Source: an archaeon
Lineage (GTDB): Archaea > Nanobdellota > Nanobdellia > SCGC-AAA011-G17 > GW2011-AR17
NCBI GenBank assembly: GCA_023245975.1
Contig: JAHFJF010000051.1
Location: 1-6,350 of the forward strand
Length of the DNA stretch: 6,350 nucleotides
Reading direction: 5' to 3'
Both the position numbers and the translations under genes were made by a program. The notes under the pieces were generated by a model. That model ran no database searches. It was not told the origin of the DNA and saw only the letters and a list, made by a program, of their open reading frames with translations. Positions 1 through 5,429 of the stretch are shown here, one piece after another; the first letter of the stretch is position 1; every line of letters starts with the position of its first letter.

Positions 1-2
1 TT

Positions 3-824
3 CTTGTTTCAAAAGTAACGGCGACAAAAGATGTCAAGGCTTCAATAAAAAAAGCAGTGGGATTAATTGCTGGTTTTAGCAAGTATGTTTCTAAGGGAGA
101 TACAGTCCTGATAAAGCCTAACTACAACAGCGATGACCCTTATCCTGCAACATCCGACCCGGATGCATTGAAGGCATTGGCAGAATTAATATATGAAGCG
201 GGAGCAAAGAAAGTTATTATCGGTGAGAGTTCAGGGATATTATGGAAGCCCACCAGAAAAGTTTTGGAAAAAATGGGCGTTACCTGGGCAGCCAAAGAAT
301 CAGGAAGCCAATTGATTAATTTTGATGAAGGCGAATGGGTTGAAAAAAGAATTGACGGCAAATGCTTAAGCAAGGTTAAAGTTCCAAAGATACTTGGCGA
401 AGTAGACAAGCTGATTTATTTCCCGTGCTTAAAAACACACCGGAATGACAAATTCACAATGAGCTTGAAATTATCTGTAGGAATGATGTCAAATTTAGAG
501 AGGGTTCCATTACATCTGTTTAATCTGGAGTGCAAGACAGCAGAACTTAATGTTTTATTCAAGCCAGCATTAATCGTTATGGATGCAAGGAAATGTTTTG
601 TTACTGGCGGCCCAACAAATGGCAAAGTTGAAGAGCCTGGATTGATCATGGCGTCTAATGATAGGATAGCGATAGATGTCGAGGGCATAAAGATATTGCA
701 GTCTTACAAGGCCAAGAACAAATTGAAGGGGAACCCTTGGGAATTGCCTACAATAAAAATGGCAGTAGAATTGGATATCGGTTCAAGGAACGAGCAGGAT
801 TACATCATTATTGAGAGCAAATAA
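3..824 (+). CDS. DUF362 family protein, 5'-truncated by window edge
   Basis: The reading frame is open to the left edge, so the true start lies outside the window; 273 codons remain before a TAA. A GTG at 57 is internal, because the codons before it already read as the family's N-terminal strand (VSKVTATKDVKASIKKA). Family hallmarks follow in order: the GDTVLIKPN block near codons 32-40, a DPDALKALAELIYEAGAKKV helix-strand, IGESSG, the KVPKILGEVDKLIYFPCLKTH block, and a C-terminal PALIVMDARKCFVTGGPTNG plus ASNDRIAIDVEG segment. DUF362 proteins are widespread in archaea and anaerobes and are often fused to 4Fe-4S ferredoxin domains; here the C-terminus ends without any CxxCxxC cluster. The biochemical role of the family is not settled, so none is assigned. 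It is not in an operon with the genes that follow, which run the other way. Family assignment is fairly sure. Confidence 0.85.
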   Translation, partial: LVSKVTATKDVKASIKKAVGLIAGFSKYVSKGDTVLIKPNYNSDDPYPATSDPDALKALAELIYEAGAKKVIIGESSGILWKPTRKVLEKMGVTWAAKESGSQLINFDEGEWVEKRIDGKCLSKVKVPKILGEVDKLIYFPCLKTHRNDKFTMSLKLSVGMMSNLERVPLHLFNLECKTAELNVLFKPALIVMDARKCFVTGGPTNGKVEEPGLIMASNDRIAIDVEGIKILQSYKAKNKLKGNPWELPTIKMAVELDIGSRNEQDYIIIESK

Positions 825-1472
825 TTATTTCAGTATTTCTCCAGTTTTATAGCTCCATAATAAAAGGTCTAATTCATCCATGTTTATACCTATTTTTTTG
901 CTGAATTCTTTCATTTTTTCTTCCATCTCAAAATAATGTTTTCTAGATTTCGGCCTTTCTGCATTTTCAAAGACCCCTAATTCGTGCAATGAATTGATGA
1001 TGTGCTTGTCTAGTATCGCATACCCGGAAATTCCGATATTCCTCAAGAAATGTGATGATTCCTTATAGCCCAATCCAACTATATACTTGTTCTTGGCGAA
1101 ATAATCCCTTAACTCATTCATATCTCTGAATGATTTGATTTTTTTAGATAGTTCCACATTGCAATCTTCTTTAAGGTAATTTCTAGTCCTGATAATAAAA
1201 CTTGCACGATTTGTCCAACGGCATCTTCCCTTTAAAATTTTGTAAATGTCTTCTTCATTTCCAGTGAAAATTTTATCACCCAAAGCATCGATGCAATTTA
1301 TCCCAATCCTTGCAGTTCCATTGGCAGTCAAGATGCAGAAGCATAATTCTCTGAATATTTCTTTATCGCCTTTTTCAAAGACTTTTTTGAACTCAGAAAG
1401 CCGCATTTTGATGTTATTTGCCCTTTTAGAATAAGCATTCTTCAGTATGGGCAAGGTTAATTTTTCATCCAT
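825..1472 (-). CDS. ogg: 8-oxoguanine DNA glycosylase / AP lyase, archaeal Ogg2 type
   Basis: This 215-residue protein matches the archaeal Ogg2 class of bifunctional base-excision repair enzymes, which cut 8-oxoguanine from DNA and nick the abasic site. The helix-hairpin-helix lies at about residues 128-148 (YIVGLGYKESSHFLRN). It supplies the expected Schiff-base lysine K137 and is followed by the catalytic aspartate D155 in AILDKH. The 18-residue spacing equals that of the two catalytic residues in the Methanocaldococcus enzyme, as I recall it. The C-terminus (LDLLLWSYKTGEILK) ends on a lysine as in the family, where the tail helps recognise the oxidised base. Length is close to the usual 205-215. 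The ATG at 1472 is favoured by a TATA-like element about 26 bases upstream. The gene is 23 bases downstream of a kinase gene on the same strand, so it may also be read as the last gene of that unit. Confidence 0.93.
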   Translation of the reverse strand: MDEKLTLPILKNAYSKRANNIKMRLSEFKKVFEKGDKEIFRELCFCILTANGTARIGINCIDALGDKIFTGNEEDIYKILKGRCRWTNRASFIIRTRNYLKEDCNVELSKKIKSFRDMNELRDYFAKNKYIVGLGYKESSHFLRNIGISGYAILDKHIINSLHELGVFENAERPKSRKHYFEMEEKMKEFSKKIGINMDELDLLLWSYKTGEILK

Positions 1473-1494
1473 TTTCTTCAGTTAGGACATGCCC

Positions 1495-1502
1495 CTTATA
1501 AT
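1495..1502 (-). promoter_or_regulatory. Candidate TATA box for ogg
   Basis: On the minus strand this reads ATTATAAG, centred about 26 bases before the ogg ATG, the same distance as the stronger boxes in this window. It overlaps the stop codon of the upstream kinase, and much of its AT content comes from that gene's Lys-Leu-stop end, so it may be coincidental. Read-through from the kinase promoter is an alternative. Confidence 0.4.
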
Positions 1503-2038
1503 TTTTTGGCATGTTTCCTTATAAGAGATATGACCTTTTCAGTATTTTCTTCAGGCCCAAGTTTTGTTGTGTCTATGACATAATCGAAATTTTTCTTGTC
1601 ATAAGCATCTATCCCGTAGAGTTTCTTGTATCTCGCCTTGTCAGACTTGATTCTTTCATTCAGCGCTGAAAGTGATTCTTTCATGGATGAATAATGCTTC
1701 TCCGAGCCAGTTCTTTGGTCTCTGAAGATTCTTTTAGCAGCCTCTTTTTTATCAGCGTCGAAGAATATCTTTATTGATTTAGGGATGAAATGGAACGCCA
1801 ATCTCCCTTCTAAAACAAAATTATCTTCTTCCTGGCCGATCTTTTTCTGGTAGTTGTCTATTTCTGAATCAATGTCTTCTTTCAAGGCCATATATTCATT
1901 TATGGTCATCCCTCTTTTGGCGGCCATCTTGCGCATTATATTTCCCATCGAATAAAATCTTAATTTTAGTCTCTTCGCAATCATCTTGGCCTTTGTAGAT
2001 TTTCCTGCCCCCGGCATACCACCAATAGTTATTTGCAT
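1496..2038 (-). CDS. Cytidylate-kinase-like P-loop nucleotide kinase (downstream copy A)
   Basis: This 180-residue protein has the architecture of archaeal cytidylate kinases, which phosphorylate (d)CMP with ATP. A Walker A loop GMPGAGKS lies at residues 7-14, followed by the NMP-binding segment YSMGNIMRKMA. The family's strongly kept LEGRLA block follows, preceded by an SEIDNYQKKIG helix. A basic LID-like stretch (KRIFRDQRTG) comes next, then a RYKKLYGID segment and a closing DYVIDTTKL strand. In the NMP-binding segment the usual SAGD reads SMGN, so Asp is replaced by Asn. In-frame ATGs also exist at 2053 and 2047, but 2038 gives the N-terminus typical of the family (MQITIGG) and has a GGTGA motif 8 bases before it. 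The stop codon of the upstream kinase overlaps this leader, so the two genes are probably co-transcribed and translationally coupled. A role as another small NMP kinase cannot be excluded. Confidence 0.82.
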   Translation of the reverse strand: MQITIGGMPGAGKSTKAKMIAKRLKLRFYSMGNIMRKMAAKRGMTINEYMALKEDIDSEIDNYQKKIGQEEDNFVLEGRLAFHFIPKSIKIFFDADKKEAAKRIFRDQRTGSEKHYSSMKESLSALNERIKSDKARYKKLYGIDAYDKKNFDYVIDTTKLGPEENTEKVISLIRKHAKKL

Positions 2039-2044
2039 AAAACT

Positions 2045-2051
2045 CATCACC
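2045..2051 (-). promoter_or_regulatory. Shine-Dalgarno-like site choosing the start of kinase A
   Basis: On the minus strand this reads GGTGATG. GGTGA is complementary to the UCACC core at the 3' end of archaeal 16S rRNA and lies 8 bases before the ATG at 2038. It sits on the stop codon of kinase B, as expected for coupled translation inside an operon. It supports 2038 over the in-frame ATGs at 2047 and 2053, which fall inside or before the motif. Confidence 0.6.
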
Positions 2052-2721
2052 ATTCATAAGAATATTCTTTTAGAATCTTGTCTATTACTTCTTGCTGATC
2101 CATATGGCTTGTATCTATGTATAAATTAAAATTAGCTTTTTCATAAGTATAACAGTCACCGATTTTACCATATTTAGCGATGTATCTCTGCCTGTCGGAT
2201 TCCATTGAATCTTTTATTCTGGTTAAAACATCTTCTTCTGATGAATGACCTTTTTCTGTGTTTCTTTTATCCTTGAAGACTCTCGAAGCTGCAATTGTTG
2301 GCTCGCAATAGAAGAATACCTTGAATGCATTTGGAAAATGCAGGTATGCCAATCGCCCTTCGATGATTATTTCTTCTGTAGTAGAGGCAAGGTTCTTCTG
2401 CTGATTATCAACAAGGATGTCTGTGTCGCCGTAAGCCATTAGTTTCTGGAACGAATCGTGATACTCTGATCTCAGGCCAGCTTCCTCTAATAGTCTTGAG
2501 GATGTCACGCATTTATTTAATCCCTTATTTTGCATCTCCAATTTGAAAGTTTCAAGCATGTTCAAAGTATCAATGTCTAATCCTAATTCAGTTGCAGCCA
2601 TTCTCCTGAAATCTCCTGCAGAAAAGAATTTATATCTTAGAAGCTCAGCAATTTTTTTCCCTGTACTGGATTTTCCTGCGCCCGGATGGCCACTGATAGT
2701 AATCTGCCTCTTTTTCAGCAT
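2047..2721 (-). CDS. Cytidylate-kinase-like P-loop nucleotide kinase with extra insert (upstream copy B)
   Basis: This 224-residue paralogue of the downstream kinase has the same order of blocks. Walker A GHPGAGKS is at residues 11-18, an NMP-binding segment FFSAGDFRRMA near 32-42, IIEGRLAYLHF near 119-129, a basic KDKRNTEKGH LID region near 150-159, SDRQRYIAKYG near 175-185, and a final YIDTSHM strand. It is longer than usual for archaeal cytidylate kinases (about 180) because of roughly 40 additional residues at about 55-97. These lie between the NMP-binding helix and a segment DTDILVDNQQ that aligns with the family's EIDxxQ helix. The SAGD motif is intact, but the following residues are one shorter than in the typical SAGDIFRELA. 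The start at 2721 is supported by a TATA element about 25 bases upstream, implying a leaderless message. It probably heads a unit with kinase A and perhaps ogg. Substrate is uncertain: CMP is the default inference. Confidence 0.8.
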   Translation of the reverse strand: MLKKRQITISGHPGAGKSSTGKKIAELLRYKFFSAGDFRRMAATELGLDIDTLNMLETFKLEMQNKGLNKCVTSSRLLEEAGLRSEYHDSFQKLMAYGDTDILVDNQQKNLASTTEEIIIEGRLAYLHFPNAFKVFFYCEPTIAASRVFKDKRNTEKGHSSEEDVLTRIKDSMESDRQRYIAKYGKIGDCYTYEKANFNLYIDTSHMDQQEVIDKILKEYSYEW

Positions 2722-2742
2722 TAGATTAAGAGTAATATCATC

Positions 2743-2750
2743 TTTAAATA
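2743..2750 (-). promoter_or_regulatory. TATA box for the kinase operon
   Basis: On the minus strand this reads TATTTAAA, centred 25-26 bases before the ATG at 2721. Archaeal transcription starts about 25 bases after the box centre, so the message would begin at or next to the start codon. It lies in the 54-base gap between aIF2 gamma and kinase B, the only non-coding space available. Confidence 0.6.
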
Positions 2751-2775
2751 ATTTTAGGAAAAATTAGTAGTGTTT

Positions 2776-4128
2776 TTACTTTAGATTCGCATAACCAATC
2801 AATCTGAATCTGTGGCCAAGAAGTCTAGAAATTGTAATTCTATCTGTTTTTCTTGCGCAAACAGGCCTTTTCAAAACGATATGAAAACCATCCTTGAATA
2901 ATTGGCTAACTACGCCGGTGGTAACGGATGCATTTACATTAAGCATAAGCACCTCTCCCTTTTTGATTGGTTCTACATTGAGCTCATTTTCTGCCCCGAC
3001 AACTCTTTCAAGAAGTTTTGCTAATAAGTCTAATTCTATCAGCGTCTCTGGAAGTTTTCCAGGATGACCAAGCAAATTCCCTGCAAGGCTGTCTGATTTT
3101 ACCATTGATGGGTCTAAATTAGTCTGGACTGCTATTGATCCGCCTGGGATAGCTTGTTCAATTACATCCTCACCCGTCCTAATTCCAGTTACTTTTGTTT
3201 TTATTGGGACCCATATTGATTTGTTGTCTTTTTCTACTTTCCTTCCGGGTCTTATCTCAACTTCTTCCCCAATTTTTAATTGCCCTTCTTTTATCGAGCC
3301 CCCTAATACTCCGCCTATAAGGCTGCTTATCTTAGTGCCTGGCTTATTGACATCAAAGGATCTTGCTATGAACATGGTTAAGTCTTTAGTAAGGTCTCTT
3401 TCCGGTGTAGGGAAATTCTCTTCTATCGCCATAATTAAAGCATCAATATTCACGCCTTGCTGTGCTGACATTGGTATTATTGTAGCATTTTCTGCGAATG
3501 TCCCTTTGACAAATGCCTTTATTTCTTTGTAATTGGCCAATGCTTCGTCTTCAATTACAAGGTCTATTTTGTTCTGGATTATTATGATTTTATGTATCCC
3601 GGCAATTTCTAATGCCATCAAATGCTCTTTAGTTTGTGGCTGCGGACATTTTTCATTTGCTGCAACCAAAAGTATTGCGTAATCCATTATTGCAGAGCCT
3701 GACAGCATTGTTGCCATCAATGTTTCGTGCCCAGGGGCATCCACTAAAGATATCTTTCTTAATGGAATTGCATTAGAATGGCAGTTGACACATTTTTGTG
3801 AAACTCCATAGGCAGGTGCGCCTTCGCAGTTTGGGCATTTATAGAAAGTTGTGTTGGCGTATCCAAGCCTTATCGTGATTCCGCGCTTTATTTCTTCGCT
3901 GTGGGTGTCTGTCCATTTTCCTGATAATTTAGAAGTTAACGTTGTCTTCCCGTGGTCGACATGGCCTACAAGCCCGATATTTATCACAGGCTGCGCGGGA
4001 AGTGGTGGGTATTCTTTGTCTTTTGATGGCTTCCCTTTGGCCTTTGAAGCAGCTTTTCGTGGCAGCTTTTTTGGCTTCTCAGCAGCTGGATTTTCATCAG
4101 GATTCTTTGCAGTTTTCTTACGGGGCAT
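2776..4128 (-). CDS. eif2g: Translation initiation factor aIF2 gamma subunit (GTPase)
   Basis: The 450-residue GTP-binding core subunit of archaeal aIF2 carries Met-tRNAi to the small ribosomal subunit together with the alpha and beta subunits. The G motifs are all visible: G1 GHVDHGKT at 55-62, switch region RGITIRLG at 82-89, G3 DAPGH at 130-134, G4 NKID at 186-189 and G5 SAQ at 221-223. The gamma-specific zinc knuckle is present as C98/C101 and C113/C116, and so is the PQPQTKEH motif at 163-170. The two beta-barrel domains follow (about 250-450), ending in the usual RLIGYA strand. The ATG at 4128 is chosen over a GTG at 4134 because a strong TATA box is centred 26-27 bases upstream. Unusually, about 45 residues of Lys/Pro/Ala-rich, low-complexity sequence precede the GTPase domain. 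It follows S6e and a small unknown gene on the same strand, but has its own promoter. Confidence 0.97.
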   Translation of the reverse strand: MPRKKTAKNPDENPAAEKPKKLPRKAASKAKGKPSKDKEYPPLPAQPVINIGLVGHVDHGKTTLTSKLSGKWTDTHSEEIKRGITIRLGYANTTFYKCPNCEGAPAYGVSQKCVNCHSNAIPLRKISLVDAPGHETLMATMLSGSAIMDYAILLVAANEKCPQPQTKEHLMALEIAGIHKIIIIQNKIDLVIEDEALANYKEIKAFVKGTFAENATIIPMSAQQGVNIDALIMAIEENFPTPERDLTKDLTMFIARSFDVNKPGTKISSLIGGVLGGSIKEGQLKIGEEVEIRPGRKVEKDNKSIWVPIKTKVTGIRTGEDVIEQAIPGGSIAVQTNLDPSMVKSDSLAGNLLGHPGKLPETLIELDLLAKLLERVVGAENELNVEPIKKGEVLMLNVNASVTTGVVSQLFKDGFHIVLKRPVCARKTDRITISRLLGHRFRLIGYANLK

Positions 4129-4150
4129 AAGCACAAAAAAAGTCAGTCAA

Positions 4151-4158
4151 TATATAAA
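4151..4158 (-). promoter_or_regulatory. TATA box for aIF2 gamma
   Basis: On the minus strand this reads TTTATATA, centred 26-27 bases before the ATG at 4128, implying a leaderless transcript. It starts one base after the stop codon of the upstream small gene, so the translation cluster is probably transcribed both as a polycistron from S6e and from this internal promoter. Confidence 0.7.
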
Positions 4159-4159
4159 G

Positions 4160-4471
4160 TTATCTCTTAGCTTTCATCGAAGATTTCGATTGGCGGCCGG
4201 TTAGGAAAATTTCAGTGCCGCTTGCTTTGATTTCTATATATTCCAAGTCGTTCGCAACGAGGTCATTTCCCGGCAAAAGGTAATTCAATTTCAATCCATC
4301 AATTATTACACGGTGCACTTTTTCGAATTCAAGAATTTCAAAAGGAATTTCCCCAGACTTGTGTGGGTCGTTTTCATTAAAGAGGCTAACGAAACAAGGC
4401 CTTACATCAAGATTATCGCCGGAATGTTTTTTCCTGCCAATGAGGACTGATTTTGTCTTATACTTAGCCAT
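4160..4471 (-). CDS. Hypothetical small protein between S6e and aIF2 gamma
   Basis: I do not recognise this 103-residue protein. It has a basic start (MAKYKTKSVLIGRKKH), a central part rich in alternating hydrophobic residues that suggests beta strands (EIPFEILEFEKVHRVIIDGL, then LEYIEIKA and TEIFLTG), and a basic Ser/Lys tail (SKSSMKAKR). There is one cysteine (C26), no membrane segment, no signal peptide and no metal-binding cluster. The ATG is 5 bases after the S6e stop, so the two are very likely co-transcribed; no Shine-Dalgarno motif is visible, and reinitiation after S6e is possible. The basic ends and position in a ribosomal protein/initiation factor cluster hint at a translation- or RNA-linked role, but that is inference from context only. 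Tight packing and a full-length frame argue that it is a real gene. Confidence 0.75.
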   Translation of the reverse strand: MAKYKTKSVLIGRKKHSGDNLDVRPCFVSLFNENDPHKSGEIPFEILEFEKVHRVIIDGLKLNYLLPGNDLVANDLEYIEIKASGTEIFLTGRQSKSSMKAKR

Positions 4472-4476
4472 GAGTA

Positions 4477-4881
4477 TTATTGTGCTTTTGCTTCTTTAGG
4501 TTGTACGCCAAGGCATTCTTCGACAGTTTTATTGCCATACTTTACTATCTTGACATTTAATTGTGCAATCTTGTTGCTTACTGTGTTGCCTCTTACGCTC
4601 TTCCTTACTCGTATGCCCTTGTGACCTTCAATGACTGATTTTACTCCTACTCCGCCAGACAGCAATGCCTTTTTCCTTGGCTGGCCATTGACATCTAATC
4701 TCATCGGGAATCCTGCATCATCTGAGCCGCCAGTTATTTGCAGTTCATATCCATCAAGCCCTAATGTTTCTCCATTGAGCTTGTCTTTCAGCTTTAGCCC
4801 GACAAATTGCTCTTGCGGGAATGGTTTCTGGTAGCTCTTGCCAGATTTCACGTCATTGATAACTACTTTAACTTCTGCCAT
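4477..4881 (-). CDS. rps6e: 30S ribosomal protein S6e
   Basis: This 134-residue small-subunit ribosomal protein is of the archaeal/eukaryotic S6e family. The family signature is clear at about residues 42-61: LDGYELQ followed by ITGGSDDAGFPM. Further matches are the N-terminal VVINDVKSGKSYQK strand-turn, VGLKLKDKLNGE, and the RKSVRGNTVSNKIAQLNVKI block at about 93-112. Length fits archaeal S6e (roughly 125-135), lacking the long C-terminal helix of eukaryotic S6. The frame extends upstream to a GTG at 4905, but that codon lies just beside the TATA box, and the ATG at 4881 (MAEVKVV) matches the family start. It is the first gene of the leftward translation cluster, followed after 5 bases by the unknown small gene and then by aIF2 gamma; S6e next to aIF2 gamma is a familiar archaeal arrangement. 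Confidence 0.97.
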   Translation of the reverse strand: MAEVKVVINDVKSGKSYQKPFPQEQFVGLKLKDKLNGETLGLDGYELQITGGSDDAGFPMRLDVNGQPRKKALLSGGVGVKSVIEGHKGIRVRKSVRGNTVSNKIAQLNVKIVKYGNKTVEECLGVQPKEAKAQ

Positions 4882-4908
4882 CTTAAAATCAAGTAATCTG
4901 GGCACTTA

Positions 4909-4916
4909 TTTATAAA
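4909..4916 (-). promoter_or_regulatory. TATA box for S6e, with purine-rich BRE-like flank
   Basis: On the minus strand this reads TTTATAAA, preceded by AAAAGG, which could serve as a TFB recognition element. Its centre lies about 31 bases before the ATG at 4881, giving a leader of only a few bases. It is the best TATA match in the window, fitting a strongly expressed ribosomal protein operon. Confidence 0.75.
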
Positions 4917-4933
4917 CCTTTTGTTAGAGTTTT

Positions 4934-4958
4934 GCATAGAAATGCTTTTTAGCTATGC
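4934..4958. repeat. Short inverted repeat in the divergent promoter region
   Basis: GCATAG (4934-4939) and CTATGC (4953-4958) form a perfect 6-base inverted repeat separated by 13 bases, in the 95-base gap between divergently transcribed S6e and the HExxH gene. It spans the weak TATA candidate for the rightward gene, so it could be an operator. A second, overlapping 4-base repeat (GCAT/ATGC at 4934-4945) is also present. Short repeats occur by chance in AT-rich DNA. Confidence 0.25.
4945..4952 (+). promoter_or_regulatory. Weak TATA-like element for the HExxH gene
   Basis: CTTTTTAG is centred about 28 bases before the ATG at 4977. Its position fits the pattern of the other promoters, but the match to a TATA box is poor. 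Confidence 0.3.
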
Positions 4959-4976
4959 TGCTTGTTTTATTGATGT

Positions 4977-5381
4977 ATGAACTGGATGATTAAGGAAGCA
5001 GAGTCTGCTCTGGGCATGTTTCCATTCGCAATAAGGAAGCCGTATTTCTTGGTATTGGATAGGAAAAGGTTTGGGTATTACTTGAAAGATTCGCCTTTAT
5101 TGCTTTCAATTGAAGAGACCCCTTCTTTTGTTGCTCATCTTCCTGACAGTGAATTGGTGTGCCTGTGCTCTGAAATAATAAATAACTTAACCAAGAATAA
5201 GAATAAAAATTATAAGATAAAGTTTGTCCGTGCAATAATTATGCATGAGCTTTTCCACATTCGGAATATGCATATGGCCTTGACCGAGGATGAGGCATTA
5301 AAGTCTGAAAAAGAAGTGCACTCACAATTAAGGAGAGAATTTCCTGGACTGGCCAATGTTCTGAGTTCTATAAATAAGTAA
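4977..5381 (+). CDS. Small HExxH protein, possible zinc metallopeptidase
   Basis: This 134-residue protein has an HELFH motif at residues 90-94 inside a predicted helix (VRAIIMHELFHIRN), the classic zinc-binding HExxH signature with hydrophobic residues just before it. A third ligand could be E111 or E113 in SEKEVHSQL, 17-19 residues after the second His, as in gluzincin-type peptidases. The N-terminal 60 residues (PYFLVLDRKRFGYYLKD, then LLLSIEE) look like beta strands ahead of the active-site helix. No signal peptide or clear membrane segment is seen, so it is probably cytoplasmic. It is short for a peptidase, resembling minimal metalloprotease cores, but I cannot place it in a named family. 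It is divergent from S6e and 48 bases before the next gene, which has its own TATA box. Two other in-frame features (GTG/TTG extension, ATG at 4986) are less well placed than 4977. HExxH alone does not prove activity. Confidence 0.72.
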   Translation: MNWMIKEAESALGMFPFAIRKPYFLVLDRKRFGYYLKDSPLLLSIEETPSFVAHLPDSELVCLCSEIINNLTKNKNKNYKIKFVRAIIMHELFHIRNMHMALTEDEALKSEKEVHSQLRREFPGLANVLSSINK

Positions 5382-5399
5382 AATCATCAATTACAAGAA

Positions 5400-5407
5400 T
5401 TTATAAG
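5400..5407 (+). promoter_or_regulatory. TATA box for the 210-residue hypothetical gene
   Basis: TTTATAAG is centred 26-27 bases before the ATG at 5430, implying a leaderless message. It decides the start: a TTG at 5412 in the same frame would lie upstream of the expected transcription start. Confidence 0.65.
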
Positions 5408-5429
5408 TTCTTTGAGCATTAAATTAACG

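Noticed and set aside
57..59. GTG at 57 as the start of the DUF362 gene
   Set aside because: The frame is open to the window edge and the upstream codons match the family N-terminus, so the gene begins outside the window.
416..688. Antisense frame of 90 codons inside the DUF362 gene
   Set aside because: The sense strand carries clear family motifs throughout; the antisense product has no recognisable pattern.
2751..2775. Possible terminator after aIF2 gamma (short T-run on the minus strand)
   Set aside because: Only one run of five T is present with no hairpin; it is indistinguishable from the AT-rich background and is squeezed beside the kinase promoter.
3851..4204. Open frame of 117 codons on the plus strand opposite aIF2 gamma and its promoter
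   Set aside because: It lies antisense to a certain gene, crosses the TATA box and the end of the small gene, and its Phe/Ser-rich product is the shadow of Lys/Glu-rich coding on the other strand.
4882..4905. N-terminal extension of S6e to a GTG at 4905
   Set aside because: The GTG sits next to the TATA box, upstream of the expected transcription start, and the added residues are not part of the S6e family.
4990..5235. Antisense frame of 81 codons inside the HExxH gene
   Set aside because: The rightward frame holds the HExxH helix and fills the space between flanking genes better; the antisense frame has no promoter-like element or motif.
5412..5429. TTG start at 5412 for the 210-residue gene
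   Set aside because: It lies only a few bases after the TATA box, before the expected transcription start; the ATG at 5430 is at the right distance.
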